Program-made: the position numbers and the translations under genes
NCBI GenBank assembly: GCA_034401135.1
Contig: JAWZSP010000002.1
Span: 3,720,001-3,784,000 of the forward strand
Source: Volutella citrinella
Lineage: Eukaryota > Ascomycota > Sordariomycetes > Hypocreales > Nectriaceae
Direction of reading: 5' to 3'
DNA: 64,000 bases
Notes under the pieces: model-generated
Database searches by the model: none
Seen by the model: the letters and a program-made list of their open reading frames with translations, nothing else
Told to the model about the DNA's origin: nothing
Shown: positions 1-8,875 of the stretch, one piece after another
Layout: every line of letters starts with the position of its first letter
Numbering within the stretch: position 1 is the stretch's first letter

Positions 1-245
1 GACCGGCTCGCAGCTCTCTCCCTTTCCCTTTTCCATCCTCAACCGAGCACGTGTCTCTTCTCCCAATCTTTCACCTCTCCCTCTCCCCTCTACAACCTTA
101 AACAAGCATCTGCCTCTCCTCCCCATCTTTCACCTCTCTTTACAGCTTCAACCGAGCACTTCTCTCTACACCATTGTCAGAGCACCATTCCCTCAATCCT
201 TCGACTCTCCCTCCCTCCCCACCAGCCAAGCACACTCCTTTCTCC
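1..245. repeat. CT-rich imperfect tandem repeat
   Basis: Pyrimidine-rich tract made of about four diverged copies of a unit of roughly 50-60 bases. Each copy combines an ACCGAGCAC/AACAAGCAT-like core with CTCTCC runs and a CCCAATCTTTCACC segment. It ends about 65 bases before the ATG at 310, so it could be the pyrimidine-rich leader or promoter of the degenerate frame that follows. The left end may continue outside the window. Confidence 0.6.
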
Positions 246-309
246 CAATCTCGCAAGCGCCAAGCAACCCTCGTCAAGATCTTCAGGGCATACCCAAATA
301 ACCGACAAC

Positions 310-968
310 ATGCCTGATGACGGGGGAGGCCAGGTAGATTGGAAGGAGCTGTGCCAAAGAGCCCCAATCTCAGAATTTACGTATCGGAACCACCCTGCGG
401 CGGAGCTGTACGATCTGCCAACAGATCAACGCCGTTTCATCTACCGACGATTGGCCACGGAGCTATTCGAACAGGAGAGAATCCCCCTTGACAGGTTTGG
501 GAGTGTCTTGGAGGCCATCGTCGACAAAATGGACAAGACCAGTGTGTTGAAGGCTAGATCAATGGCAGACTGGAACGGTCACAGGAGTCTGGCAGAGAAG
601 GTCGAAAGATGGAAAAGATGACTTCGCTGTCTGCTAGATCAGCATCAAACTTGAATGGTCACAAGAATCTGGCGGAGAAGGTCGAGAATCTCAACCATCG
701 ACCAGCGACCGAACAGTGGATTTTCAGCAACCCTCTTCGGCTCCGTTTACATTCTAATCAGACTTCGCAAGATTCCCACAACTACGACAATTGTCCTGCG
801 TTAAATGACCAAGACGGGAATGTGGTCTAAGTTTGGATTGGCTGTCAAGTACTACGGGCGGACAAAGGACGAATCCTTTCGAGTGGAACTCTCGGGTGAA
901 TTTATGTGGACGCTGAAGAATGCCAATCGGAACCAATCTAGCGAAAACGGCGACCAAGTAGAGGACAT
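310..968 (+). pseudogene. Degenerate ORF fragment of unknown family, copy A
   Basis: A coding-like frame opens at ATG 310 and runs about 100 residues to a stop at 619-621. A second frame continues from 609 and repeats the same peptide theme: xLxARSxxxxNGHxxLAEKVE occurs at about residues 77-99 of the first frame and again at the start of the second. A third frame, from about 810 to a stop at 970, contains MWSKFGLAVKYYG. The need for several frame changes and the internal repeat suggest a broken gene. I do not recognise the family. It could instead be a real gene with unrecognised introns. Confidence 0.4.
781..857 (+). repeat. Diverged direct repeat, copy A
   Basis: This matches 2208-2285 at roughly three quarters of positions by eye (shared GGGAATGT, AAGTTTGGATTGGCT, TCAAGT blocks). 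Both copies can be read as a peptide like MxKxGMxSKFGLAxKxYG. Copy A keeps TGG (Trp) after GM, while copy B has TAG there. Confidence 0.65.
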
Positions 969-1049
969 CTAGGAAGACGTCCCAATCTCTAACTGGGCAC
1001 CCGATCCCAACGCCGAACATGGAATGGGTGCAGTCTACGCCGAATCGCG

Positions 1050-1180
1050 ACTCAGTCTCAGTATCTGATTAGGCTTGGCTCTGACCAGCTTAGCCCTGGT
1101 CAAGCATAGCTCTGATTAGGCTTGGCTTAGGGATATGGTTGAGCTCAGACTGAGGCATCTTATTAGGCCTAGACTTTGCA
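1050..1180 (+). repeat. Left arm of inverted repeat with 16-bp units
   Basis: Contains about four 16-base units of the form GATTAGGCTTGGCTCT starting near 1065, 1081, 1097 and 1113, followed by GGGATATGGTTGAGCT. The reverse complement of 3899-4062 shows the same units and the same flank in the same order, so the two stretches are diverged inverted repeats about 2.7 kb apart. They could be terminal repeats of an element or traces of an inverted duplication. Confidence 0.7.
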
Positions 1181-1182
1181 TT

Positions 1183-1482
1183 ATGGAAGAAGAGGCCGAC
1201 CAGCCCTTTGACCTCAAGATCATGGGAAACGACAAGGAGTGCCACAAATACGTTGCCAGAAAAACTGTGACTCGAGCCGAGGTGATGCAAATGGCGGAGT
1301 CCTTCATCAACAAAAGCGTTTACGGTGAGACAATCGAGGCCGAAGACTTGGACTGGGCAAATGAGCGAACTGTCAAGGTGGTGGACCAACCCACCAAGAA
1401 CCGACTGCGCATCATAGCACTTTCAAACATTCGCAACAAGAAGCTGAGATCAAATGCCCGCAAGCTCTATCAACTGATCTAA
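1183..1482 (+). CDS. Hypothetical ORF fragment, about 99 aa
   Basis: Open frame from ATG 1183, just inside the left inverted-repeat arm, to a TAA at 1480-1482. It encodes about 99 residues rich in Lys, Arg, Glu and Asn with no stop. Composition looks coding-like (KIMGNDKE, EAEDLDWANE), but no family is recognised and no signal peptide or membrane segment is seen. It lies within the decayed repeat block, so it may be a remnant of a longer gene rather than a functional small protein. Confidence 0.3.
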   Translation: MEEEADQPFDLKIMGNDKECHKYVARKTVTRAEVMQMAESFINKSVYGETIEAEDLDWANERTVKVVDQPTKNRLRIIALSNIRNKKLRSNARKLYQLI

Positions 1483-1756
1483 GAGCGACAGCGCGTGTAT
1501 TCCGTCCTCCCCAAGCCTAGGCTCCGAGACAAGGTAAAAGCGGTGATGCGTTGCGCTCGCTTGCTTTCGCCCCCGATGGGGTGTTTATCCTTAACAATGT
1601 CGGACGAATCAAGCCTCGTCCCGCTGCCCCTTACCACCGGAGCACCAATGCATAGTGTCTTTTGTTTATAAAGACACTCCCGAGGGAGCCACATTCCCAA
1701 AGCCTTTATCCCCCGGAGCAAACTGATGCTGGCTTGGACCGGAAGAGTGTCCAGGA

Positions 1757-2250
1757 TTGGCCGAATGGTTGAACTCGGCAACAGACGATATGGAGACTCA
1801 CCGATGGGAAGAGGTGACGAACATTGAAATGCCCGATGTCATTGACGATATCGTGAAGCATCCACTGAAGACCTTGGGCACAAATTGCCATGCTTTTCCG
1901 GAAAGAACCAGAGGCGCTACCATTTGCTCAGGGCTTGACGAGTGCGATCCGATGCTTGCAGCACTTGATCAAGAGGGACAAGCGTGTTGCGTATCTAATG
2001 AATCGTCGCAACGAAGAAGAGATTGCGAGGCTCAATGGCGAGAACCTCCAAATCATGACCCAGCTGAAAGCCGCCATAGAGGGACTGCCGGCCAACATGA
2101 AGACGATGCTGTCAATGAAACTGCTTCGAAGAAGAAGGCTTTGGAGGAATCGGTTGCCACAATGATGGATTAAAGCTCGCCAATATTACGAAGGCAGTAG
2201 AGACTCGATTACGACAGTGGCCTTGCTGTACATGAACAAGATGGGAATGT
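1757..2250 (+). pseudogene. Degenerate ORF fragment of unknown family, copy B
   Basis: One frame from 1757 gives ATDDMETHRWEEVTN followed by a helical stretch. A shift near 1885 moves to the frame at 1890, which encodes a charged, probably coiled-coil segment (RRNEEEIARLNGENLQIM). Then comes a second copy of the GMxSKFGLAxK peptide, interrupted by TAG at the Trp position. Sharing that terminal peptide with copy A suggests two decayed copies of one gene. Function is unknown. Confidence 0.35.
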
Positions 2251-2285
2251 AGTCCAAGTTTGGATTGGCTATCAAGTTTTACGGA
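2208..2285 (+). repeat. Diverged direct repeat, copy B
   Basis: Second copy of the 781-857 repeat, same orientation, about 1.4 kb away. The in-frame TAG in place of TGG is a G-to-A change on this strand. On the other strand it is CpA to TpA, the change favoured by repeat-induced point mutation. Confidence 0.65.
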
Positions 2286-2662
2286 CAATTTTGTCGAGGA
2301 TAACGAATTGGAAGCGGTTACCCAAGGCATCTTCTTTTTGGCTGCGATAGCGTACCCTCGGCCTGAGCGACCCTTTTGTCGGTCTCATCCTCGGCTGTCA
2401 TACTGCGCTGCTCTGAAGAACTCGAATCATGCGACGCGCAGGTGCCATGCTGAGAATCGCCCGGCCTACACGGATTTGAACAAACCTTCCGATGGTATCA
2501 CGCGTCGCCTGCTCTACTCTGATGGCTCTCGCGAGGGTAGGAAGGTCAAGTTCCGTAGCCGCGAAACTCCATCTCGTCGAGCTCCCGTGGCAGTCGACGA
2601 AGAGCCGGTTGCATGCGAAGCCAACGACCAAAGCAAGGACGAAACGGCGTAAGTGCCCAATG

Positions 2663-3004
2663 TCATGAAGATGCCCAAGGCTCAGTTGGCTCTTGCAGAG
2701 AAGAGGAAATTGAGCATTGGAGCTTGATGCGGCACTCTTCGTCCACGTGGCCAGGCGAGGTACAAAGATTGCAGAACTTGGTCCAGGCCCAGTCCTAGGT
2801 AACTTCATGAAGGCCCTGTCTTGTATCGACATGCTGATCAAGATTTTTCAGATTGGATGGAGCCTTCATCTTCTTCGGGTTGCCAACGATGAAGAATCCT
2901 TGGCGGGCGCGAGTCGTAGCGACAGCGAGACGTTCGTCGCAGTCGATAGGTGTGATGTCGTCTGCTGTACGCCCGTCGCACAGGCGCAGATGCACAACCA
3001 CCAT
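2663..3004 (-). pseudogene. Inverted fragment: helicase motif VI plus CCHC knuckle
   Basis: Read on the minus strand from about 3004, this encodes a superfamily-1 helicase C-terminus with the motif VI-like stretch ERLAVATTRARQGFFIVGNP. After one in-frame TAG at 2795-2797 the same frame continues into a zinc knuckle CNLCTSPGHVDEEC (C-x2-C-x4-H-x4-C, bases 2732-2773) and stops at 2663-2665. These signatures fit fungal DNA2/NAM7-like AAA helicases. The fragment runs opposite to the other helicase pieces nearby, so it has been inverted. The internal stop makes a functional product unlikely. Confidence 0.65.
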
Positions 3005-3105
3005 CTAGACCTGGCCTTTTTCCAGTAGTTGACGAAACCAGTCGCTTATCGGAACCAGCCTCACTCAGTCTATTTGCGAGGTCGCCAGATACGCTGGCGC
3101 TGTTT

Positions 3106-3800
3106 TTGGGCCATCCCAATCAGTTCAACCCGATCAGCAAAAACCACATGAACCCGGATGTGAAGCTATTCTTTTCCTGGCAGGCCCAGACCAGTCTCCT
3201 CAAACGAGTCGAGGACGCTTCACGGATTGATGCCACGTTGCAAGATAATCATCGCGCTTGTCGCGACGTCTCGAACTGGGCAAATTGGCAGTTGTACAAC
3301 AACAATATGAACATCGTCAATCGCACGGCCATCCCCGTCATCCAACCAGTGCGGAGTGGATCTCATCCTTTGTTGGCAAGCGAGTCCAGACCAGCGTCCA
3401 TGTATTCTGGATCCCGAACGCCAAGGAAGAGCGTGTCGGTACCAGCTTCATCAATCGACGGAACGCATCTTTTATCCGAGAATTGGTCGCTTTGATCTGT
3501 CGCGAAGCTCCTCTGCTCGACGCTCGTGGTCTATTGACCGGCGGCAAGGTGCTGATCATCACACCCTATACCCAGCAGAAAAAGGAGATCGATGCCGCTT
3601 GCCAATCCCTCCAACCATTTGAAGCTCCTCTGGACAAGATCGATTGTCGCTCAATTGACGAGTCCCCGAGCTACGAAGCGGACTGGGTAATCGGGGACGT
3701 GACTCGCTCAGAGGAAGTTGGGTTCGTTGAGGATGACGATGATCAACAACCGACAGATGGCTGCGTACATGGCGCTGATTTTAGCATACTCGTCCTTTGA
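3106..3800 (+). pseudogene. DNA2/NAM7-like helicase C-terminal fragment, frameshifted
   Basis: A first frame (3106 to about 3350) includes DNHRACRDVSNWANWQ and NIVNRTAIPVIQP. A shift near 3345 leads to a second frame with FWIPNAKEERVGTSFIN, VLIITPYTQQKKEI, CRSIDESPSYEADWVIGD and a decayed tail ending at 3798-3800. VxIITPYxxQ and SIDxxxxxEAD are hallmarks of the second RecA domain of SF1 helicases (motifs IV-V). Motif VI should follow but does not; a motif VI fragment lies inverted just upstream at 2663-3004. Confidence 0.65.
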
Positions 3801-3898
3801 AGAGGTCTTCATTTCCCGATAGCGAAAAAGGTCGGCCTATTCATTGTTCAGGATCCTCGTCGGCAATTCTCAATGTGTCAATCCTAATCAGTGCCATA

Positions 3899-4062
3899 AC
3901 CACTGAGTCTAAGCCTGACCAGATGCTTAAGTCTAAGCTCAATCATATCCCTAAGCCAAGTCTAATCAGAGACAAGCCTAATCAGAGCCAAGCCTAATCA
4001 AAGCCAAGCCTGATCAAAGCCAGGCCTAATCAGAGCCAGGCCTAATCAGATTCTGAGACTGG
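3899..4062 (+). repeat. Right arm of inverted repeat, 16-bp tandem units
   Basis: Five consecutive 16-base units of the type TAATCAGAGCCAAGCC occupy 3963-4042, with a partial sixth. They are preceded by a flank (about 3899-3962) that, reversed and complemented, matches 1121-1178. Together with 1050-1180 this makes an inverted repeat pair bracketing about 2.7 kb. Confidence 0.75.
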
Positions 4063-4092
4063 GGTTCAGGTTGGGATATCCAGGTACCTATC

Positions 4093-5033
4093 TATAACGC
4101 AAAAGACAACCTGCGTGATAACGTTCTCCCATGGGTCAAAGAGAACATCGGACGGCCTCTGTTCAACGCAGCCCCAGATGACGAGAATGGCCTAAAATGT
4201 TACGCCCGCCGCGTGGATCTTCCTCGAGGCATAGGTGCCGCAGACGTTGCTGCGTTGGTCGTTCACATCCCCAACCACATGCCCTGGCCCTCCCTTCTCT
4301 CACCACCTCCGGTCAAGATCGATCTGCCCCTCACAACCCCTCGCGGTGGTCTCTCCAAATTTGTCCCTTACCTGGTTGACAGATTTGAAAGTGCACCCGA
4401 TGAGTTCAAATTGGTCGATATCAAGATCCGCTTTAAACCGCAAGAGACCACGGCGAAGGTGGAATGCCAAGCCGTCACAGCAATGCGTACCTTGAAGAAC
4501 TGCAATGCCGCACTGTTCTGGGAAAGGACTCGGGATTTTCAATCGTCCACTCCGACTATCCCATTGACCGAGGTGTTCCCTGCCATCCTCGAGACAATCG
4601 CAAACGGCAACATGACAGAGGAGCGTGTCCATGTTCTCACAAACATTGGATTTACGGCTGGCGCCACTTTTGTCAACGGAGGCCCCGGCTCCGGCAAGTC
4701 TTCCCTCGGTGTCACGATAGTGGAACACGCAATTGCCGGGAAGAGGAAGACTGTTTAGGTAACGTCTTCCAATTCCCTGAGTGCAGACGCTGTTGCCCGC
4801 CTCCAAGCCGTCGCCCCAGAAGCGGTCATTGCCCGTATGCTGCCATAAGACCGTGAACTCAAGCCACTGATGAACAATCCATCACCGCCCGTACCGCAAG
4901 ACGCATCCTCGGTACCAAATGCGTTCAAGTCTGTCGTGGATTGCATCAATCGAGACGCAACCCGTCGATACGAAGAAAAGTCTCCTCAAGCAATTTCTTC
5001 GTCCATCTCACAACTTGCAATCAGCTTAGGATA
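4093..5033 (+). pseudogene. DNA2/NAM7-like helicase Walker A fragment with stops
   Basis: An open frame upstream of 4213 and through 4758 contains a clear P-loop GGPGSGKSS (about 4678-4704) after a region resembling the N-terminal part of fungal AAA_12-type helicases. The frame meets TAG at 4756-4758 right after KRKTV, continues as VTSSNSLSADAVARLQ, meets TAA near 4846, then runs on as DRELKPLMNN to about 5030. The continuation of helicase-like sequence through both stops marks a pseudogene. The first stop could have come from TGG (inference). In the normal order this piece should precede the 3106-3800 fragment, but it follows it. Confidence 0.65.
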
Positions 5034-5183
5034 ATGCAGTGTTGTATTCAGTTTAGGATAATTCGGTGATTAGGACGAGTTCAGGGAGCCCTGCCTTGGA
5101 CAAAGTCGTACCCTGGAGTCGAGCGAGATTTAGGAGCCGGCGTTTGGCGATGAGGGAAGACTTTCGCCTTCTTCTTCCTTAAA

Positions 5184-6065
5184 ATGTCTCTCCTTTCGCG
5201 TTTTCTGGAACTGAATGCCCCTTGCGAAGAAATCGTCGTCATCAACTCTACCGATTTACCCAGGTCTCGTCGTCTCGGCAGAAACCCGTCAGCTCCAAGA
5301 CAAGATATCTGCCTTGCTCGAAAGCCTGAAGGGTACACTGGAGGTTGTTTTTTACTTCCGACCTGAAAAGTCTTTCCGAATCAAATGGGCTCACCGCCTG
5401 TTTAGTCTTGGACGATGGTCTACCACTCTTTCGAGTTTCACCATCGCCACAAAGCAATCGGGTGCCGCCGATTTGGCTTTGAAAACTTTACCCTCAAGGA
5501 CGTGCCTGTACCTGACCGACCGATCCCTTCGACGCCCATCTTTTGGACGGACGCACACCGCTCCGCCACTCTGATCGGACTTGTCGTCGAGGAGGGGGAG
5601 GCGGCACGGAAGGACACGGAAACGCTCTAGCAAGTTACCCACAAGGCAGCAGTGATCCCCAATCTTGCCAGCGAATGGAAAGCATCACCCTCCGATCTTG
5701 AGGTTTATGGCATGGAGGCCGATGGCACCGTTCGACAGTATCTATTCGTCATCCCATGCCATGGCATGAACTCCATTCTCACACAGGAAGGAGACACGTG
5801 CGAAGTCTACATTCCTTTCAAGTCAGCCCGATCTCTCCCAAATCTTCCAGTCAACGATATCGATGTACAGAAAACCTCTGTAATCTCCCGCTCCGGACCC
5901 CAGGACTCTCGAGGATCAATAGCGTTTCAGTCCGAGATGTCTGCAGGGAACTGGCCCACGCGTCGCTCAGTCTTTGTGCGGGCCAATTCGCCCAGAGGCA
6001 AGCCTTCCAATGACCAAGACTGTAATGATGAAGAGTCTAGCACTGCGCGCTTTGTATGTCGCTAA
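5184..6065 (+). pseudogene. Helicase-associated N-terminal fragment, frameshifted
   Basis: Several frames give coding-like peptides in one direction. PGLVVSAETRQLQDKISALL runs from about 5260. After a shift near 5400 comes YHSFEFHHRHKAIGCRRFGFENF, then TLIGLVVEEGEAARKDTETL ending at TAG 5628-5630, and the same frame reopens as VYGMEADGTVRQYLFVIP to about 5890. I read this as the decayed N-terminal region of the same helicase class, but the assignment rests mostly on proximity and style. Order along the chromosome is opposite to the expected protein order. Confidence 0.45.
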
Positions 6066-6171
6066 GAGTGCTCGGGCAGATATTTCGAGGCTTGGCTTGG
6101 GCATTGTGCTATTGTGGGGGCATCGCCATGGTCGGGCTTCGCGTACCAACTGGATGGTAGATCATGTATGA

Positions 6172-6647
6172 TCTTTGGCACATATTAGTACTCCTCAATG
6201 TTTGATAGCATTAATTGCCACTCAAGCACATAAACATAAGTCAACGATAATGGATAGCCCTAGGCGGCTGTCTATTTTCACCGTGGTTGCCCTACTTTCT
6301 CAGACTTCTCGCACTCGTAGGGCAGGTCGCCACACTTTGCCATAACACTCCGTCCAGATAGTCTGTTTCCATCATGGACGTGTCACATCTTGTGCAAATG
6401 CATTGTGCTTCATTTTTTTCTTATGTACTCTAGTGTGCTGACGAAGCCGCTGGAACTAACCCCCTGGCTCACAAATGTTGACGCAACACTGGCATGGCGC
6501 GACTGAGCCAAATGATGTCAAACGGATGCATATCTGAAATGGCACCCCTTCAGCACTTAGCCAAACAGCTTATCGAGAACCTTCTCAAAAAAGTTTCTGC
6601 TCAAAGTTAGCTAATGAGTTTAGTGGGATATATTGAACTTGGAGTCC
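6172..6647. other. Intergenic, 3' flank of permease
   Basis: No coding frame, repeat or RNA gene is seen. AT-rich relative to the neighbouring genes. It should contain the 3' untranslated region of the minus-strand permease. Confidence 0.5.
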
Positions 6648-8674
6648 TTACGCTGGTGGTTTGGGAACGTAGTTGCGCTCGTATTCCTCAATCATATCCA
6701 TGTCTTTGAGAAGATCCACCTCCTCGGGCTTATGGATCTTGGTATTGTGGATGACTTTCCAAAGGACAAAAAGAATGGGGAAAACAAAAATCATCGTGTA
6801 CCTATTCAACATGTCAGCTGGCCTCATGATTTCTCCATGTTAGTCCTTGACTTACGAGAAGAGGAAGCTGGGTACGCTCCAAAATCCCTCAAGAGGCAAG
6901 AACACCGTGTATCCGCCCACAACTGACATTATGGACGTTCCAACGAGCCCATACCAGGCCGCAAAGGGCATGAAAATGGCCTTGTAGGGGAGAGTATCTC
7001 GGCTGATGCCCTGTGCTCTCAGGGCACGTCGGAAGAATAGATACGTCGCACATATGCAGGCGAAGTTGATGAGCTGCGAGGCAGTGACGAGGGAGACGAA
7101 CCAGCTGAGAACCACGGCCGTGTTTGCCGAGAGCTGAAGGAAAGAGAGCAGAGCAATTCCGAGAACCACGGCGACGCTGTAGACGGGAACACCCTTCCTG
7201 GTACAGATGCTGAAGAACTTGGGTGCTTTACCTTCGAGGGAAAGCCCATAGAGAGATCGAGAAGCGCAGTATACGTATGAGTTTCCAGCTGAGAAGGCAG
7301 CGGTGAGAACCATGGCGTTGACGATGTGGGGGAGAACTTTGATGCCCAGGCGGTTCATGGCAACCACGTAAGGAGACGCAGCGGCACCTGGCTCAGCATT
7401 TTTGAAGGCCGCAGACATCTCTGGGTCGTTGTAAGGGACCAGAATTCCCACGCAAAGTGATCCAAGCACGAAGAAGGTAGTCAGGCGGTAGAACACGGCG
7501 TTGAACGCTCGAGGCATTACTTGCCTCGGGTTCTCAGCTTCGCCAGCTGCCATTGAAACATAATCTGGTCCTGCAATTGTGAAGCTATTTATAGTTAGAC
7601 TCTGGATTCTGTCTTTTATCTTGTGGGGGAGGGGGTTATGTTGTTGGGATGGTGAGATGGGGTACGCTGGCAATGGCCTCACGTTGAAGTGAAACGGGGT
7701 TAATAAATGTGAAATAGGTTGCTGAAAGTGCAGTGGGCCATAGAAAGTGGTTTTCGGAGGCTGAAAATGTGTTTAGAGGCGTTAGAAATGAGAATTGGAC
7801 TCACCTTGCTTGAATCAGGCATTGCAGGAAGCCAAGAAAGCGTCCCAGGCTCCCCTCGTAATACAACTCTGTAAAGGCACCGGGATTTTTCCAGTAACGA
7901 AACCCGAACCTGTCTCCTCGTGGATTGCCTCCGAGCATGACGATAAAGGTGAAGGCAATGAGTCCAACTATCAGCAGCATCTTGCCGAGAGCGGCCCAGA
8001 ACTCGCTCTCGCCGTACCACTCGACAGCGAGGAAGTTGATGATGGCGTACAACACAATGATAATGGCAATGATAGCCCCGACAGGCACTGCGTCGCTCCA
8101 AAAGTTTATGATGAGGTTACAGGCAACCACTTCGAAGGGAACTAGGGCGGCCTCGAAGACGAAAAAGTTCCACCCCGCGGCGAACCCAAAGGCGTCATCC
8201 ACGTATCGGCCCGCGAAGGTGATAAAGGGCGACGAGATTGGTAGATAGGTAACCATCTCAGCCATGCACAGCGTAACGGCAAGGATATACGTCGACCACA
8301 GGGTGAAGCTTAAGAACAGGCTTGCCGGACCTCCGTTGAGCAGGCCTTTTCCGATTTGAACCTATCCACGGGGAACGGGTTGTCCATGAGCGTCACAATC
8401 TTTCACGCTGGGAGAAGAGCAGGAAGGAATAGAGCCGGGGTAAGCAGCAGAAGGGATGCCACGACCAGGTTTATATACGCACATAGAGAGCAGTTCCAAT
8501 GGTTCCGCCAATACCAATCAGCTGGATATGGCGAGACTTCAGCTTTCTGCGGGTATGGTCCTGAATGCCGAATTCATTGAGCGATATGGGCTCGCTTGTC
8601 TGCTTCTCCGAGCCCCCCTTCTCCTGATCGGAGGGGTACGCCGGCGGAGAGGCCTGGACGCCGGTTGAAGCCAT
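6648..8674 (-). CDS. Amino-acid permease, AAT/APC family (INDA1/GAP1-like)
   Basis: Plasma-membrane proton-coupled amino-acid uptake transporter. Four exons read by eye: 8674-8483, 8361-7805, 7584-6856 and 6801-6648, with introns of 121, 220 and 54 bases. Donors are GTGCGT, GTGAGT and GTAAGT, and the frames join cleanly to 543 aa, usual for the family. The N-terminus is polar. The first membrane segment carries the family signature GIGGTIGTALYVQIGKGL, split by intron 1. FTIAGPDYVSMAAGEAENPR (across intron 2) is the conserved substrate-pathway region. The C-terminal tail MIEEYERNYVPKPPA is typical of fungal AAT permeases. About 12 hydrophobic segments. The start is the ATG at 8674, giving MASTGVQ; it could be extended upstream but nothing supports that. 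Substrate range is not readable from sequence. Confidence 0.92.
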
Positions 8675-8744
8675 GATGGGAGCAAACAACAGCGGCTTCT
8701 TTGTCGGTTTCTTTCCAGGTTGTTGGTGAGTTGAAGAACGGCAA

Positions 8745-8875
8745 GATCGAGGTTCCCGGTTACAGAACACTGGAGAACAGGCTTAGAGGAACTCTGTTGC
8801 GTATTCCGTACGATCGAGGTTGCCGGTTATAGAAGAGCAAAGGCTTAGAGGAGCTCTGTTGCGAATTCCATGTAC
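8745..8875. repeat. 67-bp tandem duplication upstream of permease
   Basis: Two head-to-tail copies, 8745-8811 and 8812-8875, each starting GATCGAGGTT and containing GGCTTAGAGGA and CTCTGTTGCG. They lie 70-200 bases upstream of the permease start codon, so in its leader or proximal promoter. Confidence 0.75.

Noticed and set aside
1..6065. An intact transposon or Starship-type element
   Set aside because: No tyrosine recombinase (DUF3435-like), transposase or reverse transcriptase motif is seen; only helicase-like fragments and inverted repeats are present.
7585..7682. Open-frame extension giving a longer permease fragment
   Set aside because: It is intron sequence: the GTGAGT donor at 7804 and AATAG acceptor at 7585 join QAS to FTIAGPDYVSM, the conserved family region.
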